The notes below the pieces were generated by a model that saw only the letters and a program-made list of their open reading frames with translations, searched no databases and was not told the DNA's origin. Below are positions 56,970 through 64,000 of a DNA stretch of 64,000 nucleotides, piece after piece. Origin of the DNA: Sphaerisporangium fuscum (GTDB lineage Bacteria; Actinomycetota; Actinomycetes; Streptosporangiales; Streptosporangiaceae); contig NZ_JAHDTF010000004.1 in assembly GCF_018531465.1 (NCBI RefSeq), positions 124,001 to 188,000 on the forward strand, read 5' to 3'. A program made the position numbers and the translations under genes. The stretch's first letter is position 1. Every line of letters starts with the position of its first letter.

Positions 56970-58751
56970 TCAGCCGGCCTCACGGACGAGCTTCCACACC
57001 TGTTCGGCGGTCTCGCATTCGAGAGAGCGGGCGGCGATCGAGCGGCAGGCTTCCAGGTCGAGGCGGCGGACGCGGTAGCGGATCTCGTCCACGGCCGCGG
57101 GGGCGACGGAGAGGATGTCGCAGCCGAGGCCGACCAGGAGCGGCATGACCACCGGGTCGGCCGCCGCGTCCCCGCAGACCGACACCTGCCGGCCGTGCCC
57201 GTGGGCGGCGCGGACGACCTCGGAGATCGCGGCCAGGACGCGCGGGTGGGCCGTCATCCTCGGCGTGGCGGCCGGGTCACGGCGGTCCAGGCCGAGGACC
57301 TGGCTGGTCAGGTCGTTGCTGCCGATCGACAGGAACGCGGCCTCGGCGGCCAGCGCGTCGACGGCGGCCACGGCCTCGGGCAGCTCGATCATGACGCCCA
57401 GGGGCGGCGCGGCGACGCCGAGCGAGGACGCGGCGGAGAGCAGCAGCTCGCGGCAGCTCCGCAGCTCGTCCAGGCCGGCCACCATCGGGATCATCACCCG
57501 CAGGTCGGCGTCGGCGGGGGCGACGGTGAGAACGGCGCGGAACTGGTCGGCGAACGCCTCGGGCTCGGCGAGCATGAGCGGCAGCCCGCGCCCCAGCCGC
57601 CGTCCCTCGCGCCCGGCCGTCAGGAACGGCGGGAGCTTGTCGTCGGCGAAGTCCAGCGTGCGGACGGTGACGGGCATTCCCGCGAGCTCGGACATGATCG
57701 GCGCGAGCGCCTTGGTGTGCTCGGCCTGCGTCGGCCAGTGCGCGGCCTCCAGGAACGGCAGCTCGGTACGCAGCAGCCCCACCCCGTCGGCGTGCGTGGC
57801 GGACACGGCGCGACCGTCCTGAGCCGTGGCGACGTTGGCGCGCAACACGATCGGGTGCCCGTCCCGGGTCTCGCAGGCCAGGTACCGCTCGGCGGCGTAC
57901 GCCGCCCGGCGGTCGCGAGCCTCGGCCATCTCGGTCAGCGCCGCCTCGCGCTCGCGGGCGGGCGGGTGCGAGCGTACGACGCCTCGTGCGCGAGCGTCCA
58001 CGAGTAGCTCGGTGCCGTCGGGCAGGTCGAGCAGGGCAGGGTCGACACCGGTCAGCAGGGGGATCGACATCGATCGGGCCACGATCGCCGCATGCGAGTT
58101 CGGACCGCCCTTCACGGACAGAGCCGCGACGACCGGACAGTCGGACATCAGGAGATCAGCCGCCCCGACCTCCTCGGCGATCAACACGACCACCTGTCCG
58201 CCACCACCGGACCGGCCTGCACTGATTCCGTCCGACTGACCACCACCCGCCCCACCAGGGCCGCCGTCCGCGGCAGGGCTGCCGCCGCCGTGGCGCGCCT
58301 CATGCGTGTCCGCTTCGCCCGGGTCGGCGAGCCAGGCGAGGGCGCGCCTGCCGACCTGACGGACGTCGGTGGCGCGTTCGGCGAGAGTGGGGTCGTCGAG
58401 TGCGGCGAGCATGGCGGCGTACTCGTCCACCGCCTCGCGGATCGCGACGTCGGCGGGCAGGCCCTCGGCGGCGTGCCGGGTCGCGGTGCCGCGCAGGTCG
58501 GGGTCGAGTGCGATGTAGCCGTTGACCTCCATGATGTCGGCCTGCTCGGCCCGGCCGTCCTCGCGCAGGGCCACCGCCAGCGCGGCCAGCCGCTCGGCGA
58601 CGGCGTCGAAGGCCCTGATGACCAGCAGGGCGGGGTCGGTGCCGGCCGCCACGGTGATCGGTGCGTCCGGCCTGGGCCGGTCGGCCCGGTGGGCGAATCC
58701 CAGCGCGATGCCCGGCGAGGCGACGCGACCGGCGAACTCGGCCATGCTCAC
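56970..58751 (-). CDS. PTS enzyme I-like phosphoenolpyruvate-protein phosphotransferase
   Basis: A 593-residue enzyme I. Phospho-His220 lies in GGPNSHAAIVARS; PEP-binding residues occur in ATHADGVGLLRTELPFL, and Cys and Gly in QVSVCGDAAADP near the end. A Gly/Ser-rich insert occupies about 154-186. GTG 58751 overlaps the dhaL stop; ATG 58745 is an alternative. It ends the dhaK-dhaL operon and should feed phosphate, via HPr, to DhaM, which starts at the window's right end. Confidence 0.9.
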   Translation of the reverse strand: MSMAEFAGRVASPGIALGFAHRADRPRPDAPITVAAGTDPALLVIRAFDAVAERLAALAVALREDGRAEQADIMEVNGYIALDPDLRGTATRHAAEGLPADVAIREAVDEYAAMLAALDDPTLAERATDVRQVGRRALAWLADPGEADTHEARHGGGSPAADGGPGGAGGGQSDGISAGRSGGGGQVVVLIAEEVGAADLLMSDCPVVAALSVKGGPNSHAAIVARSMSIPLLTGVDPALLDLPDGTELLVDARARGVVRSHPPAREREAALTEMAEARDRRAAYAAERYLACETRDGHPIVLRANVATAQDGRAVSATHADGVGLLRTELPFLEAAHWPTQAEHTKALAPIMSELAGMPVTVRTLDFADDKLPPFLTAGREGRRLGRGLPLMLAEPEAFADQFRAVLTVAPADADLRVMIPMVAGLDELRSCRELLLSAASSLGVAAPPLGVMIELPEAVAAVDALAAEAAFLSIGSNDLTSQVLGLDRRDPAATPRMTAHPRVLAAISEVVRAAHGHGRQVSVCGDAAADPVVMPLLVGLGCDILSVAPAAVDEIRYRVRRLDLEACRSIAARSLECETAEQVWKLVREAG

Positions 58752-59374
58752 CTGCTCACCGTCTCGGCCAGCGCACCGAAGATGAGGGAGGTGGAGGTGG
58801 CTCCCGGGTCCTGGTGGCCCTGGCTACGCGGCCCGAGGTAGGAGGCACGGCCCTTGCGGGCGACCATGGGGACGGTGGCGCGCATCCCCTCCTCGGCGCT
58901 GCCCGCCGCCGCGCGCGCTGCTCCCGGCAGGTCGCCGCCGTTGCGCACCGCGTCCTCGAAGGCCTCCAGGGCGGGGGCGTACGCGTCGATCAGCGTCTTG
59001 TCGCCCGGCTGCGCCGCGCCCAGCTTCTGCACGGCCTCCAGCCCGGCGCGCAACGCCTCCGCCAGGTCCTGGGGCGTGACGCTCGCCTCGCCGGCGAGCC
59101 GCTTGCCCATGGCGCGGAACACGGCACCGTACAGGGGTCCGGACGCCCCGCCGACGGTGGAGATCAGCGTGGTGCCCGTCTTGGTGAGGACCTCGCCGGG
59201 CGTGTCGAACGACGAGCTCTCCAAGGCGGTGGCGACGGCGGTGAATCCGCGCTGCAGGTTGGTGCCGTGGTCGGCGTCGCCGATCGCCGCGTCCAGTTGG
59301 GTGAGCAGGTCGGTGTGGGCAGAGACGGCCGCCGTGACGGCCCGGACCCAGGCCAAGGTGGTGTCGGTGTCCAT
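58748..59374 (-). CDS. dhaL: Dihydroxyacetone kinase ADP-binding subunit DhaL
   Basis: A 208-residue helical-barrel subunit holding ADP and magnesium: QLDAAIGDADHGTNLQRGF gives Asp28, Asp33 and Asp35, GGASGPLYGAVFRAMG and GDKTLIDAYAPALEAF follow. In PTS-type kinases DhaL-ADP is re-phosphorylated by DhaM and passes phosphate to dihydroxyacetone bound on DhaK. ATG 59374 has AGGAG at eight bases. Gap to dhaK is 128 bases and G-rich. Confidence 0.93.
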   Translation of the reverse strand: MDTDTTLAWVRAVTAAVSAHTDLLTQLDAAIGDADHGTNLQRGFTAVATALESSSFDTPGEVLTKTGTTLISTVGGASGPLYGAVFRAMGKRLAGEASVTPQDLAEALRAGLEAVQKLGAAQPGDKTLIDAYAPALEAFEDAVRNGGDLPGAARAAAGSAEEGMRATVPMVARKGRASYLGPRSQGHQDPGATSTSLIFGALAETVSR

Positions 59375-59502
59375 ATGGAGTACTCCTGTCGTTACCCCGG
59401 CCGTCCGGGGACGGGCCAGGGCGGGGGGCTACGGCGAACGGAGGGGCTGGGTGTGGTTACGGGAGACGGGCCGGGGGTCGGTATGGGGGACGAACGTGGG
59501 GG

Positions 59503-60495
59503 TCACCAGTGGAGGGCGGGGGTGTGCACGGGGGCGTCCCAGAGGGTGAGCATCTGGGCGGTGGCGTGGCAGATGGTGAGGGAGGCGCCCGCCATGTCGA
59601 GGCTGGTGATGTGGTTGCCGACCAGGTTGCGCGCGATGACGATCCCGCGGTCGGCCAGGCGGGCCGCCACCTCGCCGAACAGGACGTAGAGCTCGATCAG
59701 CGGTGTTGCGCCGAGGCCGTTGAGCATGACGATGGTCTGGTCGCCCTCCGACAGCGGCATGTCGGCGAGGATCGCCTCCACCATGGAGGCGGCCAGCTCG
59801 CCCGCCGGCTGGAACGGGCCTCGCCTGCGTCCGGGCTCGCCGTGGATGCCGACGCCGATCTCGACCTCGTCGTCCGGCAGGTCGAAGCCGGGACGGCCGG
59901 CGGCGGGGGTGGTGCAGGCGGTGAGGGCGATCGCGAAGGAACGGCTGGCGGCGTTCACCTCGCGGCCGATCGCGGCGACCTCCGCCAGCGGGGCGCCCTG
60001 CTCGGCGAGCGCGCCGGTGATCTTCTCGACGAAGACGGTGGCGCCGGTCCCGCGCCGTCCGGCGGTCCAGGTCGAGTCCTGCACGGCCACGTCGTCGTCC
60101 ACCAGCACGGTCTCGACGGCGACCCCGTCGTCGGCGGCCAGTTCGGCGGCGAGCTGGAAGTTCATCACGTCGCCGGTGTAGTTCTTGACGATGAAGACGA
60201 CGCCGCTGCCGCTGTCGACGGCCTTGACCGCGGCCAGCATCTGGTCGGGTACCGGAGAGGTGAAGATCTCACCGGGGCAGGCGGCGTCGAGCATGCCCGT
60301 TCCGACGTATCCGCCGTGCAGCGGTTCGTGACCGCTGCCGCCGCCGCTGATCAGCGCCACTTTGCCGGGCGGGGTCGAGGTGGCCCGGGTGATGACGCGG
60401 TTGACGGAGTCCACCCGGAGCGAGGGGTGCGCCGCGGCCACACCCGCCAGCGCGTCGCGGAGGACGGAGCCGGGGTCGTTGATGAACTTCTTCAT
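59503..60495 (-). CDS. dhaK: Dihydroxyacetone kinase substrate-binding subunit DhaK
   Basis: A 330-residue subunit. MKKFINDPGSVLRDALAGVA opens it; VALISGGGSGHEPLHGGYVG and the covalent substrate-binding His218 in EIGVGIHGEPG are exactly as in E. coli DhaK. It forms a hemiaminal with dihydroxyacetone for phosphorylation by DhaL. ATG 60495 follows GGAGACAG. First gene of the operon; an IclR-type operator lies about 220 bases upstream. Confidence 0.95.
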   Translation of the reverse strand: MKKFINDPGSVLRDALAGVAAAHPSLRVDSVNRVITRATSTPPGKVALISGGGSGHEPLHGGYVGTGMLDAACPGEIFTSPVPDQMLAAVKAVDSGSGVVFIVKNYTGDVMNFQLAAELAADDGVAVETVLVDDDVAVQDSTWTAGRRGTGATVFVEKITGALAEQGAPLAEVAAIGREVNAASRSFAIALTACTTPAAGRPGFDLPDDEVEIGVGIHGEPGRRRGPFQPAGELAASMVEAILADMPLSEGDQTIVMLNGLGATPLIELYVLFGEVAARLADRGIVIARNLVGNHITSLDMAGASLTICHATAQMLTLWDAPVHTPALHW

Positions 60496-60873
60496 GGCAC
60501 TGTCTCCTTCGCGCTGATCTCCTCGGCGGCGGGGAAGAGGTCTTCGTACGGGTGGTGGCGGACACCTGACCGGTGTCGGCCGCCTTACGCGGGGCCTCTG
60601 TACGGGCGGCGGCCGGACGGGCCTCCGCCGCGACCGGGCGGGCGTCGCGGACGGACTGGCGGACCACCCCGGCGAGCAAGCGCCTCACCCTCCTCGCATG
60701 ACATCCGAATCATGTTCAGCAATGATGAACGATGGTCCGGAACCTAAGCTCGCCCGGTGACGATGTCAAGGGTCCGTGACGATCGCGTTATGGGCTGCCC
60801 GGGAGTCGGTGTACCCCGTCCTGCGCACGTACGGCCCGGCCACCCCGCAGCAGTTTGGGAAGTGCCGTCCCTG
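60496..60873. other. 378-bp region upstream of dhaK
   Basis: It separates dhaK from the end of the WYL regulator gene and holds one operator, listed next. On the minus strand a GTG frame at 60688 with GAGGAGGG before it runs 139 codons and out of frame into dhaK; its Ala/Arg-rich content looks like a shadow. The leader may therefore be some 190 nt long. Confidence 0.6.
60714..60730. promoter_or_regulatory. IclR-type operator before the dha operon
   Basis: GTTCA-GCAATGA-TGAAC: five-base arms, seven-base spacer. It matches the site beside the iclR gene at 63910-63926 at 14 of 17 positions, which makes shared control by that regulator likely. Confidence 0.68.
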
Positions 60874-61848
60874 TCAGGGCTTCAAGTGATGCCGGGTCGC
60901 ATCGACGAGGCGGGTGCCGAGCGCGTGGATGTGCTGGATGAGTTCGGGTGGTTCGTGCACCTCGAACGGGACGCCGAGTTGCGCGATCCACATGGCCAGT
61001 TCGTCGAGTGAGTTCGATCCGGCGCTGAGAACGCACGCGCCGCCGTCGGCCGGCTCGACCACCGCCATGGTCGGCGGCATCCGGGCGGCGATGACCTCGG
61101 CCGGGGCGTGCACCGTGAACCGGCCGCGGTAGCGGTACGGGTCGACGGAGATCCGCTCGGAGACGTAGCGGACGAGGTCTCCGCTGGGCGGCTCGCGGGG
61201 CGTGAAGCGTGGCCCGTTGGGGGCGTGCAGGCGCAGCCGGTCGACGCGGAAGGTGCGCCAGTCGTCCCGGCCGGTGTCCCATGCCACCAGGTACCAGCGG
61301 CGGCCCGAGTTCACCAGCCGGTACGGCTCGGCGGTGCGGCGGTCCTCGGTGCCGTTGTGGGAGCGGTAGTCGAACCTCAGGCTTTCCCGGTGGCGCACGG
61401 CCGCGGCGATCGCGGTGAGCACGGCCGGGTCCACGGCTTCGGCCGGGCCCGCCAGCGGGACGGTGACCGACCGCAGGTCGCCGACGCGGTTGCGGAGCCG
61501 GGGAGGGAGGACCTGCTCGAGCTTGGCCAGGGCGCGGACCGAGGTCTCCTGGATGCCGGCCACGCTGGAGACGGCGGCGGTGCCGAGCCCGATGGCGACC
61601 GCGACCGCCTCGTCGTCATCGAGCAGCAGCGGCGGAACACCGCTGCCGGCGCCGAGCCGGTAGCCGGGTGTGCCCGCGGTGGCGTGCACGACGTAGCCGA
61701 GTTCGCGCAGCCGGTCGATGTCGCGGCGGATCGTGCGGGGCGAGACGTCGAGCCGTTCGGCCAGCTCGGTGCCCGGCCAGTCCCTGGGGGTCTGCAGCAG
61801 AGACAGCAGCCGCAGAAGCCGCGCCGACGTTTCCAACATGACGCGCAT
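60874..61848 (-). CDS. WYL-domain transcriptional regulator (DeoR/YafY type)
   Basis: A 324-residue regulator. Residues 1-60 are a winged helix (TELAERLDVSPRTIRRDIDRLRELGYVV), about 140-220 the WYL domain (AEPYRLVNSGRRWYLVAWDTGRDDWRTFRVDRL), and the rest the WCX C-terminal extension. ATG 61848 or 61839. It is divergent from an epoxide hydrolase over an inverted repeat, a common actinobacterial pairing; WYL domains can sense nucleic-acid-like ligands. Confidence 0.9.
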   Translation of the reverse strand: MRVMLETSARLLRLLSLLQTPRDWPGTELAERLDVSPRTIRRDIDRLRELGYVVHATAGTPGYRLGAGSGVPPLLLDDDEAVAVAIGLGTAAVSSVAGIQETSVRALAKLEQVLPPRLRNRVGDLRSVTVPLAGPAEAVDPAVLTAIAAAVRHRESLRFDYRSHNGTEDRRTAEPYRLVNSGRRWYLVAWDTGRDDWRTFRVDRLRLHAPNGPRFTPREPPSGDLVRYVSERISVDPYRYRGRFTVHAPAEVIAARMPPTMAVVEPADGGACVLSAGSNSLDELAMWIAQLGVPFEVHEPPELIQHIHALGTRLVDATRHHLKP

Positions 61849-61850
61849 CC

Positions 61851-61869
61851 TAGGACCGGACCTGTCCTA
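61851..61869. promoter_or_regulatory. Operator TAGGAC-N7-GTCCTA
   Basis: Perfect six-base arms, seven-base spacer, filling nearly all of the 43-bp gap between the WYL and epoxide hydrolase starts. Binding would block both promoters. Confidence 0.65.
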
Positions 61870-61891
61870 ACCGGAATCTACCGTCATCGAC

Positions 61892-63037
61892 ATGAACGAC
61901 GACACGCGAATTCACCGGTTCCAAGTCGATGTCCCGCAGGCGCAGCTGGACGACCTGCACGGCCGGCTGGCGGCGACCCGCTGGCCGGACGAGCTGCCCG
62001 GGGTGGGCTGGTCCTACGGGGTCCCCGTCGGCTATGCGAAGAAACTGGCCGAATATTGGCGCGCCAGGTTCGACTGGCGGGCCGCCGAGGCGCGACTGAA
62101 CGCCTTCCCGCAGTACACGACCCGGATCGACGGGCAGAACATCCACTTCCTGCACGTCCGCTCGCCCGAACCCGACGCGCTGCCGTTGATCATCACGCAT
62201 GGCTGGCCGGGTTCGGTCGCCGAGTTCTTGAAGGTCATCGGCCCGCTCACCGACCCGGCGGCGCACGGCGGTGACCGGTCCGACGCCTTCCACGTCATCG
62301 CGCCGTCGATCCCCGGGTTCGGTTTCTCCGGTCCCACCACCGAGACCGGCTGGGACCTGCAGCGGGTCGCGCGGGCGTGGGCGGTGCTGATGGACCGCCT
62401 GGGCTACGGGCGATACGGCGCGCAGGGCGGCGACAGCGGCGCGGTCATCTCACCGATGCTCGGTCGCGCAGCGCCCCAGAACGTCGTCGGGGTGCACGTC
62501 AACGGCGCGCTCGGGTTCCCGACCGGTGACCCGCGCGAGTTCGAGGGGCTCACCCAGGCGGAACTCGCCCGCCTGGGCCAGTACCAGGACCAGGACCGGG
62601 CCGGCTACGCGATCATGCAGGCGACCCGGCCGCAGACCCTCGCGTTCGGGCTGCACGACTCGCCCGCGGCGCAACTGGCCTGGATCGTGGAGAAGTTCAA
62701 GGAGTGGACCGACCCGGCCCGCGAACTGCCCGAGGACGCGGTGGACCTGGACCAGATGCTCACCGACGTCAGCATCTACTGGTTCACCCAGACCGCCGCC
62801 TCGGCCGCCCGCCTCTACAAGGAAGGGCAGAAGAGCTGGGGGACGGTGGCCGAGTACTCCGCGCTGCCACACGGCGTCGCCGTCTTCCCCGGTGACCCCG
62901 GTGTCCGGCGGATCGCCGAACGCGAACACAACATCGTGCACTGGTCGGAGTTCGACCGCGGCGGCCACTTCGCCGCGATGGAGGCCCCCGACCTGCTCGT
63001 CGAGGACGTCAGAGCCTTCTTCCGCCCCCTCCGGTGA
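61892..63037 (+). CDS. Epoxide hydrolase (EHN-domain type)
   Basis: A 381-residue alpha/beta hydrolase with an N-terminal EHN domain ([25 protein letters not shown]). The oxyanion motif HGWPGS is at 103-108, nucleophile Asp181 in GGDSGA and catalytic His359 in [13 protein letters not shown]. It hydrolyses aliphatic or aromatic epoxides to diols in the cytoplasm. No strong ribosome-binding site is seen before ATG 61892. Divergent WYL regulator suggests inducible detoxification. Confidence 0.92.
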   Translation: MNDDTRIHRFQVDVPQAQLDDLHGRLAATRWPDELPGVGWSYGVPVGYAKKLAEYWRARFDWRAAEARLNAFPQYTTRIDGQNIHFLHVRSPEPDALPLIITHGWPGSVAEFLKVIGPLTDPAAHGGDRSDAFHVIAPSIPGFGFSGPTTETGWDLQRVARAWAVLMDRLGYGRYGAQGGDSGAVISPMLGRAAPQNVVGVHVNGALGFPTGDPREFEGLTQAELARLGQYQDQDRAGYAIMQATRPQTLAFGLHDSPAAQLAWIVEKFKEWTDPARELPEDAVDLDQMLTDVSIYWFTQTAASAARLYKEGQKSWGTVAEYSALPHGVAVFPGDPGVRRIAEREHNIVHWSEFDRGGHFAAMEAPDLLVEDVRAFFRPLR

Positions 63038-63121
63038 TCTCCTGACCCCGTGGCGACACGGACCTACCCGCTGAGCCGGCCACCCGCGCCGCTTCCCCGT
63101 ACGGGCCGGGCTGATCCCGGG

Positions 63122-63907
63122 TCAGCGGGTGGTGCGGCGGGCCTGGCCGCGGGGGGCGCCGAGGTCGCGGGAGAGGTTGCGGGCGGTCTCCCTGACCGCC
63201 ACGGCCAACTCCTCCCACCGGTCGGCGGCCAGCACCCGCTCGACCGGGCCGACGATGCCGATGGCGCCGCTGACCTCGCCCGATCTGTCGAACACCGGGG
63301 CGGCGATCCCGGCGTCCCCGATGGCGGACTCCTGGTCCTCGATGGCGTAACCGGTGCCGCGTACCGACTCCAGCTGTTCGGCGAGCAGGGCGGGGCTGGT
63401 CACGCTCCTCCCCGTGAGGACGGCCGGCTCCTCCGCCAGCAGCTTGCGCTCGACGGCCTCGGCCCCGAAGGCGACCATCGCCTTGCCGAGGGCGCAGGTG
63501 TTCCAGGGGATGCTGGCGCCCACCTCCAGGATCTGGACCGCTCCCTCGGGCCGGAAGGCGTGGTGGACGACCAGGACGTGGTCGCCGGTCAGGACGCCCA
63601 CCCAGACCGCCTCGTTGGCCTGCGTCGCCAGGAAGTCGGCCCAGGTCATCGAGCGGGTGCGCAGCTCGTGGCCGTCGAGGTAGGCGTTGCCCAGGTGCAG
63701 CAGGCCGGGGCCGAGGGCGTACTTGCTCGACTCGTGGTCCTGCACGACCAGGCCCTCGGCCTCCAGGGTGCGCAGCATCGCGTGCACGGTCGGCTTGGCG
63801 ACGCCGAGCCGTTCGGACAGCTCGGTGACGCCGAGCCTCGACCCACTGGAGGCGAGGTGGCGCAGGATCTGCACGGCACGCTGCACTGACTGGATCATTT
63901 TTGCCAT
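63122..63907 (-). CDS. IclR-family regulator of dihydroxyacetone/glycerol genes
   Basis: A 261-residue IclR protein: IQSVQRAVQILRHLASSG and LGVTELSERLGVAKPTVHAMLRTLEAEGLV form the winged helix; the effector domain includes TCALGKAMVAFGAEA and YAIEDQESAIGDAGIAAPVFD. It resembles glycerol-operon regulators (GylR group). ATG 63907 lies right beside its operator and lacks a binding site. It is divergent from dhaM, and the same operator motif precedes dhaK. Confidence 0.9.
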   Translation of the reverse strand: MAKMIQSVQRAVQILRHLASSGSRLGVTELSERLGVAKPTVHAMLRTLEAEGLVVQDHESSKYALGPGLLHLGNAYLDGHELRTRSMTWADFLATQANEAVWVGVLTGDHVLVVHHAFRPEGAVQILEVGASIPWNTCALGKAMVAFGAEAVERKLLAEEPAVLTGRSVTSPALLAEQLESVRGTGYAIEDQESAIGDAGIAAPVFDRSGEVSGAIGIVGPVERVLAADRWEELAVAVRETARNLSRDLGAPRGQARRTTR

Positions 63908-63909
63908 TC

Positions 63910-63926
63910 GTTCGGTATTGATGAAC
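63910..63926. promoter_or_regulatory. IclR-type operator in the iclR-dhaM gap
   Basis: GTTCG-GTATTGA-TGAAC, nearly the same as the dha operon site. Two further elements follow: TGAAC-CGT-GTTCA at 63922-63934 and the ten-base palindrome GTTCATGAAC at 63951-63960, which covers the dhaM start codon. The gap is thus packed with half-sites. Confidence 0.68.
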
Positions 63927-63954
63927 CGTGTTCAGAAATATAGAGTCACCGTTC

Positions 63955-64000
63955 ATGAACGAGCCCATTGGCATCGTACTCGTGTCTCACAGCCCCAGGC
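63955..64000 (+). CDS. dhaM: DhaM phosphotransferase subunit, N-terminal fragment
   Basis: Only 15 codons lie in the window: MNEPIGIVLVSHSPR. GIVLVSHS is the invariant start of DhaM and mannose-type EIIA domains, and the His in VSHS is the phosphorylation site. DhaM would pass phosphate from HPr to DhaL-ADP. Context is strong, as dhaK, dhaL and enzyme I are 3.5-7 kb away under a matching operator. Whether HPr is fused to DhaM lies beyond the window. Confidence 0.75.
   Translation, partial: MNEPIGIVLVSHSPR

Noticed and set aside
60269..60688. GTG frame with a purine-rich site upstream of dhaK
   Set aside because: It has a reasonable GAGGAGGG but encodes Ala/Arg-rich sequence and continues far into dhaK out of frame; more likely untranslated leader.

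Overview
This is a 64 kb stretch of very high-GC actinobacterial chromosome with strong GC bias at third codon positions. Frequent GTG/TTG starts, start-stop overlaps (ATGA, GTGA, TGATG), the complete GlgE maltosyl-1-phosphate pathway, a mycobacterial-type cholesterol side-chain operon and a CU044_5270-family protein fit a soil actinomycete. Streptosporangiales is my best guess (inference). I found no rRNA, tRNA, CRISPR array, insertion sequence or prophage. About 60 genes are recognisable; nearly all the other long open frames are GC-driven shadows.

Layout. 1-4459: 3' part of a sugar ABC transporter with mutarotase, aldose dehydrogenase and lactonase, fitting oxidative L-fucose use. 4577-11388: Cu/Zn superoxide dismutase, a membrane Ser/Thr kinase, a DUF4097 lipoprotein, an FMN reductase, a 46-residue CxxxxC peptide coupled to a DsbA-family thiol oxidoreductase, an ECF42 sigma/DGPF pair and a FadR-type regulator. 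11565-21336: steroid side-chain region with a metallo-hydrolase and FadA5-like thiolase, a KstR-like repressor, then fadD17-fadE28-fadE29-chsH2-chsH1-ltp2, with KstR-type operator boxes at both outward promoters. 21337-23841: intergenic repeats and a large tail-anchored sigma-like protein. 24226-27563: glycine betaine-type ABC operon. 27625-30833: small stress and redox genes with Rrf2 and MarR regulators. 30840-43972: SppA protease and the alpha-glucan cluster glgE-treS-mak and glgB, with glgP divergent.

44186-49539: enoyl-CoA hydratase, alpha/beta hydrolase, an ECF sigma gene overlapping an unusual MGMT-Ada zinc-domain fusion, a DHA2 transporter and endonuclease V. 49542-51687: a TetR remnant and an HxlR/MFS divergent pair. 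51790-55130: NTF2-like protein, XRE regulator/ATPase pair and a decayed lower-GC patch holding an Imm35-like gene and two gene fragments. 55237-56906: ECF sigma and CU044_5270 protein. 56970-64000: dihydroxyacetone kinase genes (dhaK-dhaL-EI), a WYL regulator/epoxide hydrolase pair, and an IclR regulator divergent from the first 15 codons of dhaM, cut by the window end.

The main themes are paired regulators with visible palindromic operators (KstR, HxlR, WYL, IclR, Rrf2, MarR) and several sigma-factor/partner units. The most novel candidates are the sigma factor translationally coupled to a domain-swapped alkylation sensor/repair protein, the CxxxxC mini-protein in front of the DsbA-family gene, and the tail-anchored sigma-like protein.
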